NCBI GenBank assembly: GCA_023301665.1 | Contig: JALZUL010000113.1 | Coordinates: 1 to 5,151, forward strand | Length of the DNA: 5,151 nucleotides | Direction: 5' to 3' | Origin: Ascidiaceihabitans sp. | GTDB taxonomy: Bacteria; Pseudomonadota; Alphaproteobacteria; Rhodobacterales; Rhodobacteraceae | Part shown: piece after piece, positions 1 to 5,151 of the stretch | Layout: every line of letters starts with the position of its first letter | Position numbering within the stretch: position 1 is the stretch's first letter | Notes under the pieces: generated by a model | Seen by the model: only the letters and a program-made list of their open reading frames with translations | Database searches by the model: none | What the model was told of the DNA's origin: nothing | Program-made: the position numbers and the translations under genes

Positions 1-1
1 G

Positions 2-124
2 CATGGTTTATCGGGTCATGGTCGAGAGGGCGGCATGCAGGCAGCGCTGGATTACACCAAGGTGAAAGCTGTTTGGTTGCGCACAAGCGATGATCCAATA
101 CCAGACCCATTTGTAATGCGTTAG
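2..124 (+). CDS. Aldehyde dehydrogenase family protein, C-terminal fragment (5' end outside window)
   Basis: An open frame runs from the left edge to a TAG at 122-124, giving 40 residues. It has no start codon in the window, so it is the tail of a longer gene. The residues SGHGREGG followed by DYTKVKAVWL match the usual C-terminal end of NAD(P)-dependent aldehyde dehydrogenases: the conserved SGxGRExG turn, then the Y-T-x-x-K-x-V strand of the oligomerisation domain. A short extension ends in DPFVMR, which I recall from alphaproteobacterial members. The catalytic Cys and Glu and the cofactor-binding region lie outside the window, so substrate cannot be told. The gene converges on tdh with a 175-bp gap. 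A role with aldehydes from threonine breakdown (acetaldehyde, or methylglyoxal from aminoacetone) is possible but only inferred from position. The family call is fairly secure for so short a piece; the specific function is unknown. Confidence 0.75.
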   Translation, partial: HGLSGHGREGGMQAALDYTKVKAVWLRTSDDPIPDPFVMR

Positions 125-299
125 CCGTCAGCTTGTTAGCATCAACTTAGCCCGTATTTTGGCGGCTTGCACGCGGCACGAAAGGGAGCTCGCACCCAAC
201 TTTGACGCAGCAGGCTGCGAAGGTCAGGCTCGTGATTTTACACCACTGTCCGTGCCTTGTGCCGGTGCCACCGATCCCACCGCCGTTGCTGTCAGCCTG
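125..299. other. Intergenic gap between convergent genes; no clear terminator
   Basis: These 175 bases separate the stop of the plus-strand aldehyde dehydrogenase fragment from the stop of minus-strand tdh. A shared terminator would be expected here. I find only weak symmetric elements: CGCAG-cagg-CTGCG at 206-219 and the short palindrome CGGTGCCACCG at 263-273. Neither is followed by a T-run on either strand, so neither looks like an intrinsic terminator. No credible small gene or RNA gene is visible. Termination may be Rho-dependent, or the two transcripts may overlap. Confidence 0.5.
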
Positions 300-1343
300 C
301 TACCTCGGGGTCCAATCTAGTACGACTTTGCCCGATTGCCCTGACTTCATCGCGGCAAAGCCTTCGGCGAAATCGGTTACTCCGAAGCGATGTGTGATGA
401 CCGCTGAAACGTCCAATCCGTTTTGCAACATGGCGATCATCTTGTACCACGTCTCGAATATCTCGCGTCCGTAGATGCCCTTTATCGTGATGGCCTTGAA
501 CACGATCCTGCTCCAATCAACGGGGCTTTTGCCCGGCGGAATACCAAGCAGCGCAATGCGTCCCCCCATCACCATGGCCTCGACCATCTGATCAAGAGCG
601 ACCTGATTTCCAGACATTTCCAACCCAACATCAAACCCTTGCGTGATCTTTAACTGCGCCTGAACATCCGCCAGATCCTCTTTGGTCACATTGACCGGCA
701 CGACATCCGCAACCTGTGCCGCCAGATCAAGGCGATCTTGGTTGATGTCGGTGATCACCACGTTGCGCGCACCTGCGTGGCGCGCAACGGCCGCCGCCAT
801 GATCCCGATCGGGCCAGCGCCCGTAATCAACACATCTTCGCCCACAAGATCGAAAGACAGCGCTGTATGAACCGCGTTTCCCAATGGATCGAGGATCGCG
901 CCAATGTCGTCGCTTATTTCATCGGGCAACGGCACCACGTTGAACGCAGGCAGACACAGATACTCAGCAAATGCGCCTTGCTCGTTCACCCCAATCCCGC
1001 GTGTCTCAGGATCTAGGTGGAACTTGCCCGCGCGGCTTTGGCGGGACTGTTTGCCAATCAAGTGCCCTTCGCCGCTACATCGCTGTCCCAACGCTAGGCC
1101 TTCTACATTCCGACCCAGCTCAACGATTTCACCGGCAAATTCGTGGCCGGTGACTAGGGGTACCGGGACTGTCTTTTGCGCCCACTCATCCCAATTCCAG
1201 ATGTGGATATCCGTGCCACAAATACCGGTTTTATTGATGCGAATGAGCACGTCATCTGGGCCGACCTCCGGCACAGGAACAGTTTGCAGCCAAAGCCCTT
1301 CGCGGGCATGTGCCTTGACCAGTGCTTTCATTTCATTGCTCAT
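300..1343 (-). CDS. tdh: L-threonine 3-dehydrogenase lacking the structural-zinc cysteines
   Basis: Tdh oxidises L-threonine to 2-amino-3-ketobutyrate with NAD+ in the cytoplasm, the first step of the Tdh-Kbl route to glycine. The 347-residue product aligns by eye along its full length with E. coli Tdh (341 aa). It is a zinc-type medium-chain dehydrogenase. The N-terminal catalytic domain has the active-site zinc residues C42, H67 and E68, and H94 in SGEGH. The Rossmann fold has GAGPIG at 175-180 and D199 at the end of the second strand, which favours NAD. The end of the protein (GREIFETWYKM, SGQSGKVVLDW) is typical. Oddly, the four cysteines that hold the structural zinc in E. coli (93, 96, 99, 107) are here G97, S100, S103 and D111, with no gap in the alignment. 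The ATG at 1341-1343 overlaps the kbl stop as ATGA, which suggests translational coupling. A second ATG four codons later (1329-1331) matches the E. coli start and is an alternative. The stop is TAG. Confidence 0.96.
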   Translation of the reverse strand: MSNEMKALVKAHAREGLWLQTVPVPEVGPDDVLIRINKTGICGTDIHIWNWDEWAQKTVPVPLVTGHEFAGEIVELGRNVEGLALGQRCSGEGHLIGKQSRQSRAGKFHLDPETRGIGVNEQGAFAEYLCLPAFNVVPLPDEISDDIGAILDPLGNAVHTALSFDLVGEDVLITGAGPIGIMAAAVARHAGARNVVITDINQDRLDLAAQVADVVPVNVTKEDLADVQAQLKITQGFDVGLEMSGNQVALDQMVEAMVMGGRIALLGIPPGKSPVDWSRIVFKAITIKGIYGREIFETWYKMIAMLQNGLDVSAVITHRFGVTDFAEGFAAMKSGQSGKVVLDWTPR

Positions 1344-2527
1344 TTGATCACACCAACCGCTTTGCCTGCGGTCTCGAAAGCGGCCAACGCGCGATCAAGG
1401 TCACCTTTCGTCAGGGACGCGTTCATCTGAGTGCGAATGCGGGCTTGGCCGCGCGGAACGACAGGAAAGAAAAAACCGCTGACATAGACGCCTTCTTCAA
1501 ACAGGTGTGCCGCCATATCTTGGGCCACTTGGGCTTCGCCCAGCATAACAGGAATGATAGGGTGTTCGCCGGGCAGCAAATCAAAACCCAACCGGGTCAA
1601 TCCCGCACGCCAATAAGCGGCATTCTCAAACAATTGCGCGCGCAGGGCGTCGCCTTCTTCAACCAATCTAAGCGCTTCAATCCCCGCCGCCACAATCGAG
1701 GGCGGCAAGGAATTCGAGAAAAGATAAGGCCGCGCACGTTGCCGCAGCAGGTCAATCACCGGCTGTGGCCCCGCGATATAGCCCCCAATTGCGCCACCAA
1801 GCGCCTTGCCAAGTGTCCCTGTTAAAATGTCCACATCCACATCAAAATGCGCGGGCGTGCCCTTGCCCTGTGGGCCCATAAAGCCTGTCGAATGGCAATC
1901 GTCGACCATAACAAGTGCGCCGTATGTCTCGGCCAGTTTGGTGATGTCCGGCAGGTTCGCAAGATATCCGTCCATGCTGAACACGCCGTCCGTCGCGATC
2001 ATGATGAACCGCGCACCGTCCGCCTTTGCCGCCTTCAGCTGCGCCTCAAGATCGGCCATGTCAGAGTTCGCATAACGGTATCGTTTCGCTTTGCACAACC
2101 GAATACCATCGATGATGGACGCGTGGTTTAACGCATCCGAAATGATTGCGTCCTCTGGCCCCAGCAGCGGTTCAAACAACCCGCCATTGGCATCAAAACA
2201 CGCGGCAAACAGGATAGAATCGTCCTTGCCTAAGAACCGCGCCAGTTTCTGTTCCAGCTCTCGGTGGAGGTCCTGCGTGCCACAAATAAACCGAACCGAC
2301 GCCATGCCGAACCCTTTGGCATCCATGGCCTCGCTGGCTGCTTTTATCAGGTCTGGATGGTCCGCCAGCCCAAGATAGTTATTGGCGCAAAGGTTGATGA
2401 CAGGCTTGCCATTTGCGGTGATTTTCCCCGCCTGCGGCGACGTGATGAGACGTTCGCGCTTGGTCATCCCCTCTTCCTCAATCTGAGCAAGTGTATTTGT
2501 GATGTGATCTAAAAATGCGGTTGTCAT
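1340..2527 (-). CDS. kbl: Glycine C-acetyltransferase (2-amino-3-ketobutyrate CoA ligase)
   Basis: Kbl is a PLP enzyme that cleaves 2-amino-3-ketobutyrate with CoA to glycine and acetyl-CoA, taking the unstable product of Tdh directly. The 395-residue product aligns by eye end to end with E. coli Kbl (398 aa), a member of the alpha-oxoamine synthase family (fold type I). Visible marks are NLCANNYLGLA near residue 46, SDALNHASIIDG at 130-141, D209 and H212 in VDDCH (PLP ring contacts), the Schiff-base lysine K241 in TGTLGKALGG, RPYLFSN near 266, and RIRTQM at 363-368. The serine before the PLP-stacking histidine in E. coli is C211 here, a mild change. The ATG at 2525-2527 has a good GGAGA five bases upstream. 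The TGA stop overlaps the tdh start, so the two genes form one operon. The regulator gene ends 96 bp upstream on the same strand, with a candidate operator between. Confidence 0.97.
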   Translation of the reverse strand: MTTAFLDHITNTLAQIEEEGMTKRERLITSPQAGKITANGKPVINLCANNYLGLADHPDLIKAASEAMDAKGFGMASVRFICGTQDLHRELEQKLARFLGKDDSILFAACFDANGGLFEPLLGPEDAIISDALNHASIIDGIRLCKAKRYRYANSDMADLEAQLKAAKADGARFIMIATDGVFSMDGYLANLPDITKLAETYGALVMVDDCHSTGFMGPQGKGTPAHFDVDVDILTGTLGKALGGAIGGYIAGPQPVIDLLRQRARPYLFSNSLPPSIVAAGIEALRLVEEGDALRAQLFENAAYWRAGLTRLGFDLLPGEHPIIPVMLGEAQVAQDMAAHLFEEGVYVSGFFFPVVPRGQARIRTQMNASLTKGDLDRALAAFETAGKAVGVIK

Positions 2528-2532
2528 AGCAG

Positions 2533-2537
2533 TCTCC
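2533..2537 (-). promoter_or_regulatory. Shine-Dalgarno site of kbl
   Basis: On the minus strand GGAGA stands five bases before the kbl ATG. This good match supports the chosen start. It is the clearest ribosome binding site in the window: tdh and the XRE gene have weak or no such site. Confidence 0.75.
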
Positions 2538-2564
2538 GTTTTCAGGATGATGTCATGGTGGAAT

Positions 2565-2586
2565 TAAATCCGCAATGGTGGATTTA
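2565..2586. promoter_or_regulatory. Inverted repeat ahead of kbl, candidate operator
   Basis: A perfect 7+7 inverted repeat, TAAATCC-N8-GGATTTA, lies about 40-60 bases upstream of the kbl start. A related half-site, ATAATCC, lies at 2601-2607. The left arm also belongs to an imperfect palindrome, GGAATTAAATCC, at 2560-2571. The AT-rich symmetry and the position just downstream of a possible -10 element fit a repressor site. The adjacent XRE-cupin protein is the obvious candidate binder, but this is inference. As an RNA stem it would be weak, and it has no T-run, so it is not a terminator. Confidence 0.45.
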
Positions 2587-2592
2587 TGCTAA

Positions 2593-2620
2593 ATCGTACA
2601 ATAATCCGTGATAATGGAAA
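2593..2620 (-). promoter_or_regulatory. Possible kbl-tdh promoter
   Basis: On the minus strand TTTCCA (2615-2620) and TACGAT (2593-2598) are 16 bases apart and each matches the sigma-70 consensus at about four of six positions. Initiation would fall near 2585, giving a leader of about 58 bases that overlaps the inverted repeat. Alphaproteobacterial promoters are hard to call by eye. No terminator is seen after the regulator gene, so kbl-tdh may also be read through from it. Confidence 0.25.
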
Positions 2621-2623
2621 TGC

Positions 2624-3181
2624 CTATGCCCCATGCACCACCAAAAACGCACGCGCGGATCCATCAGCGCTAATCCTATGGGGAACATCTGCAGCGTAAC
2701 GAGCGGTATCGCCTTTGGATAATTGCTCAACGGCATCACCACTAGAAACCGTCAGCTGTCCTTCAATTACAGTCAAATGTTCACGCGCACCTTGCGCATG
2801 AGGCAAACTATCCAACACGCCACCTTTGCTAAATCTAAGATCGTAAACCTCGTGCCGTCCGGCTTCTTCTGGGGGGGAAAGAATACGGATTGAACAGCCT
2901 GTCCCGTGGTTCTCAATTGCAGGGACATCCGCACTGCGAAGAACTTCGACACGGCTGTCATTGTCGTCTTCTAGAAGCCCCGCAAAATCCACCTGAAGGG
3001 CCTTGGTCAAATTCCATAACGTCGAAATGGTTGGTGAAGATTCACCGCGCTCAATTTGGCTGACCATACTGCGCGATACGCCGGACAGTTTAGCCACCGC
3101 GTCAAGGGACAAGCCCTTTGCACGGCGGGCGTCCTTTAGTCGAGTCGGGAGGAGAGATAGTATTGCGTCGGTGTTTTCCAT
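2624..3181 (-). CDS. XRE-family transcriptional regulator with C-terminal cupin domain
   Basis: This 185-residue protein pairs a DNA-binding helix-turn-helix with a small-molecule-binding cupin barrel, the layout of SutR/PuuR-like regulators. The HTH_3 domain spans about residues 13-67, with the typical SLDAVAKLSGVS, SMVSQIERG and SPTISTLWNLTKAL. The cupin_2 domain spans about 115-183. Candidate metal or ligand residues are H128, E134 and H168; the second histidine of the usual HxH is Q130, so metal binding is uncertain. I chose the ATG at 3179-3181 because homologues I recall begin just before LPxRLKDAR. The frame stays open upstream to an ATG at 3272-3274 and a TTG at 3281-3283, but that 34-residue extension precedes the family's usual start, has no ribosome site and would override the promoter-like elements. 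No ribosome site precedes the chosen ATG either, so the message may be leaderless. The gene lies 96 bp upstream of kbl in the same direction. Control of kbl-tdh is likely by context; the effector is unknown. Confidence 0.88.
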   Translation of the reverse strand: MENTDAILSLLPTRLKDARRAKGLSLDAVAKLSGVSRSMVSQIERGESSPTISTLWNLTKALQVDFAGLLEDDNDSRVEVLRSADVPAIENHGTGCSIRILSPPEEAGRHEVYDLRFSKGGVLDSLPHAQGAREHLTVIEGQLTVSSGDAVEQLSKGDTARYAADVPHRISADGSARAFLVVHGA

Positions 3182-3199
3182 AATAACGGATAGTAACGA
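3180..3199. repeat. Two adjacent 10-bp repeats over the XRE-gene start
   Basis: ATAATAACGG (3180-3189) and ATAGTAACGA (3190-3199) are directly adjacent and match at 8 of 10 positions. A degenerate ATAG follows at 3200. The repeats sit one helical turn apart, cover the start codon and the putative -10 element, and could be an autoregulatory binding site. Chance is not excluded for so short a repeat. Confidence 0.4.
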
Positions 3200-3219
3200 A
3201 TAGCCGACATTCGCCGCAA
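3190..3219 (-). promoter_or_regulatory. Possible promoter of the XRE-cupin gene
   Basis: On the minus strand TTGCGG (3214-3219) and TACTAT (3190-3195) are 18 bases apart. TACTAT matches four of six consensus bases. The ATG begins nine bases after the -10 element, so transcription would start at or a few bases before it, giving a leaderless or near-leaderless message. This agrees with the absence of a Shine-Dalgarno site. The rest of 3182-3306 holds no gene that I can support. Confidence 0.3.
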
Positions 3220-3306
3220 GGCAGAAAATTCGAACAATGGGATCAACCCAACTTTTCGCTTGAGCAACAAACATCTGCGACAATTACACGAGGGTTGCGT
3301 AGCATA

Positions 3307-3338
3307 CCCCTAAACGAAATAGCGCCGTGCTTTAGGGG
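3307..3338. repeat. 8-bp inverted repeat interlocked with the pnp terminator stem
   Basis: CCCCTAAA (3307-3314) and TTTAGGGG (3331-3338) are perfectly complementary. One arm lies inside the terminator loop, the other in and after the T-rich tail. In the pnp transcript the order is therefore A-B-A'-B'. The two stems are either mutually exclusive hairpins or, less likely, a tight H-type pseudoknot with linkers of 2, 3 and 4 bases. Confidence 0.75.
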
Positions 3339-3349
3339 CGCGGCGCTAT
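3311..3349 (-). terminator. Intrinsic terminator of pnp
   Basis: Reading the minus strand, about 27 bases after the pnp stop, a perfect 9-bp GC-rich stem ATAGCGCCG / CGGCGCTAT (3341-3349 and 3319-3327) closes a 13-base loop. It is followed at once by a T-rich tail, TTTCGTTT. This is a standard Rho-independent layout and separates pnp from the XRE-kbl-tdh group. Part of the loop pairs perfectly with the tail, as described under the overlapping repeat. Confidence 0.8.
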
Positions 3350-3375
3350 CAATCATTTAGAAAAGAGAGCTAGAT

Positions 3376-5151
3376 TTACTCTTCAGCTTTCTCTTCAACA
3401 ACTTCCAAACCAGTTTCCTGATCTACAACTTTCATGGACAGGCGAACCTTGCCACGATCGTCAAAGCCCAGCAATTTGACCTTCACTTCTTGGCCCTCTT
3501 TGAGGACGTCAGAAGGGTGGTTCAAACGGCGATTTTCGATTTGGGAAACGTGGACCAAACCATCGCGCTTGCCAAAGAAGTTCACGAATGCACCGAAATC
3601 TACGATTTTAACAACCGTACCAGTGTAAACCATGCCCTCTTCAGGCTCTGCCACGATTGAGTGGATCATGTCGTAGGCTTTCTTAATTGCTTCGCCATTC
3701 GGGCTCGCAATCTTGATGATGCCTTCGTCGTTGATGTCGACTTTAGCGCCGGACACTTCAACGATTTCACGGATCACTTTACCACCGGAACCAATCACTT
3801 CACGGATTTTGTCCGTTGGGATCTGCATGGTCTCAATGCGTGGCGCGTGCGCTGAGAATTCAGCAGCACCAGTCAGTGCTTTGCTCATTTCACCAAGGAT
3901 GTGCAAACGACCAGTACGAGCCTGCTCAAGCGCTTTTTCCATGATCTCTGGCGTAATGCCTGCGATCTTGATGTCCATTTGCAAAGACGTGATACCGTTT
4001 TCTGTACCCGCTACTTTAAAGTCCATATCGCCCAAGTGATCTTCATCACCCAAGATGTCAGACAAAATAGCGTATTCGCCATTGTCTTCCATGATCAGAC
4101 CCATCGCAACACCAGCAACAGCAGACTTAAGTGGAACGCCTGCGTCCATCATAGACAAGGAGCCACCGCAAACAGACGCCATAGAAGACGAACCGTTTGA
4201 TTCTGTAATCTCAGACACAACGCGAACTGTGTATGGGAAATCTGTTGCCGCAGGCAGAACAGCCTGCAAAGCGCGCCATGCCAACTTACCGTGGCCAATT
4301 TCACGACGGCCAGGGCCAGACACACGACCAACTTCACCAACTGAATAGGGTGGGAAGTTATAGTGCAGCATGAAGTTGGATTTAAAGTTGCCGTGAAGCG
4401 CGTCGATGAATTGTTCATCATCGCCGGTGCCCAAAGTGGTCACAACCAAACCTTGCGTCTCGCCACGTGTGAACAAAGACGAACCGTGCGTACGTGGCAA
4501 CATGCCTGTTTCGCAAACGATGTCGCGGATCTCGTCAGTCGCACGACCGTCGATACGCTTACCGGTTTTCACAACGTCACCACGAAGGATGCCTGCTTCC
4601 AGACCCTTCATTGCTGAGCCAAGATTGCCGTCTTCTTTTTCTTCGTCAGACAAAGCATCCATGATGACTGCACGAGCAGCTGCAACCGCAGATGTACGCT
4701 CTTGCTTGTCAGCAATTGCGAACGCTGCGCGCATTTCAGTTTCGCCAGCTTTTGCAACGGCTGCGGACAGCGCGGAGTAATCAGCAGGTTGGAAATCGAA
4801 CGGCTCTTTTGCAGCATCTTCTGCCAAGTCAACGATCAGATCGATCACAGGCTGGATAGAATCGTGAGCGAATTTAACCGCGCCCAACATTTCTGCCTCA
4901 GAAAGCTCATACGCTTCTGATTCAACCATCATCACGGCTTCTTTTGTACCGGCAACAACCAGATCAAGACGTTGCTCAGGCTTCAAGCGAAGGTCCTGCA
5001 TGTCGTCAACTTCTGGGTTCAAGATGTAATCGCCATCTTCAAAACCAACGCGACACGCAGCGATTGGGCCGCGGAACGGCGCGCCTGAGATGGTCAAAGC
5101 CGCAGAGGCCGCGATCATCGCAACCATGTCTGGGTCATTTACCAAATCGTG
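3376..5151 (-). CDS. pnp: Polynucleotide phosphorylase, 5' end outside window
   Basis: PNPase is a trimeric 3'-5' exoribonuclease that degrades RNA with phosphate to nucleoside diphosphates, and can also add tails; it often works with RNase E. The 591 visible residues begin at about residue 121 of E. coli Pnp (711 aa) and run in frame to the window edge. Counting from the first visible codon, the order is: end of the first RNase PH domain (to about 93), helical linker (to about 195), and the second RNase PH core with RIDGR at 199-203, the phosphate-binding GSSS with serines at 321-323, and the catalytic D371, D377 and K379 in GDEDHLGDMDFK. A KH domain follows, with IGSGG at 453-457, then an S1 domain with DFGAF at 518-522 and GLVHVSQI at 531-538, and a short acidic tail. 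No disruption is seen. The stop is TAA. The start, the leader and the rpsO gene that often precedes pnp are beyond the window. Confidence 0.98.
   Translation of the reverse strand, partial: HDLVNDPDMVAMIAASAALTISGAPFRGPIAACRVGFEDGDYILNPEVDDMQDLRLKPEQRLDLVVAGTKEAVMMVESEAYELSEAEMLGAVKFAHDSIQPVIDLIVDLAEDAAKEPFDFQPADYSALSAAVAKAGETEMRAAFAIADKQERTSAVAAARAVIMDALSDEEKEDGNLGSAMKGLEAGILRGDVVKTGKRIDGRATDEIRDIVCETGMLPRTHGSSLFTRGETQGLVVTTLGTGDDEQFIDALHGNFKSNFMLHYNFPPYSVGEVGRVSGPGRREIGHGKLAWRALQAVLPAATDFPYTVRVVSEITESNGSSSMASVCGGSLSMMDAGVPLKSAVAGVAMGLIMEDNGEYAILSDILGDEDHLGDMDFKVAGTENGITSLQMDIKIAGITPEIMEKALEQARTGRLHILGEMSKALTGAAEFSAHAPRIETMQIPTDKIREVIGSGGKVIREIVEVSGAKVDINDEGIIKIASPNGEAIKKAYDMIHSIVAEPEEGMVYTGTVVKIVDFGAFVNFFGKRDGLVHVSQIENRRLNHPSDVLKEGQEVKVKLLGFDDRGKVRLSMKVVDQETGLEVVEEKAEE

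Noticed and set aside
206..219. CGCAG-cagg-CTGCG hairpin as a terminator for tdh or the aldehyde dehydrogenase
   Set aside because: Only five base pairs and no T-run on either strand.
202..474. Plus-strand open frame of 90 codons overlapping the end of tdh
   Set aside because: It lies mostly antisense to the well-conserved tdh end, has no ribosome site and has a low-complexity, proline-rich product of no known family.
2542..2556. Tiny open frame in the kbl leader (minus strand, Met-Thr-Ser-Ser-stop), a possible attenuator leader peptide
   Set aside because: Only one threonine codon, no ribosome site and no terminator/antiterminator pair after it. Such a frame is expected by chance.
3182..3283. 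N-terminal extension of the XRE regulator to an ATG at 3274 or a TTG at 3283, including a hydrophobic stretch
   Set aside because: The family normally starts just before the helix-turn-helix. The extension has no ribosome site and would cover the putative promoter. A membrane-anchored form is possible but unsupported.
4149..4421. Minus-strand 90-codon frame inside pnp, and other long frames antisense or out of phase with pnp, kbl and tdh
   Set aside because: These are shadows of strongly conserved genes and none has recognisable domains.
1..5151. Mobile element, CRISPR array, tRNA/rRNA or novel defence system
   Set aside because: I see no transposase, integrase, array of spaced repeats, RNA gene or defence-type domain. 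The gene content is housekeeping and amino-acid catabolism.

Overview
The window reads as chromosomal DNA of an alphaproteobacterium, most likely a marine Rhodobacterales (Roseobacter-group) species. This rests on recalled protein similarity to that group and on moderate GC content; no database search was possible. All complete genes lie on the minus strand. A gene fragment on the plus strand enters from the left edge.

Layout, left to right: (1) 2-124 (+), the last 40 codons of an aldehyde dehydrogenase-like gene, cut by the window edge. (2) 125-299, the gap between convergent genes, with only weak symmetric elements and no convincing terminator. (3) 300-1343 (-), tdh, L-threonine 3-dehydrogenase. 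(4) 1340-2527 (-), kbl, 2-amino-3-ketobutyrate CoA ligase; its stop overlaps the tdh start as ATGA. (5) 2528-2623, a 96-bp leader with a perfect 7+7 inverted repeat and a possible promoter. (6) 2624-3181 (-), an XRE-type regulator with a C-terminal cupin domain. (7) 3182-3375, holding the putative regulator promoter, tandem 10-bp repeats and the pnp terminator. (8) 3376-5151 (-), the C-terminal five-sixths of polynucleotide phosphorylase, cut by the right edge.

Kbl and Tdh together run the two-step threonine to glycine route: Tdh oxidises L-threonine to 2-amino-3-ketobutyrate, and Kbl cleaves this with CoA to glycine and acetyl-CoA. The XRE-cupin gene, just upstream in the same direction, is a natural candidate for the local regulator, and the inverted repeat ahead of kbl is a natural candidate operator. 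Both are inferences. pnp looks like a separate housekeeping unit ended by its own hairpin.

No wholly new system is evident. The points most worth a second look are: Tdh has lost all four structural-zinc cysteines; two perfect inverted repeats interlock (A-B-A'-B') at the pnp 3' end; the kbl leader carries a candidate operator; and the regulator's start region carries tandem repeats and may be leaderless.
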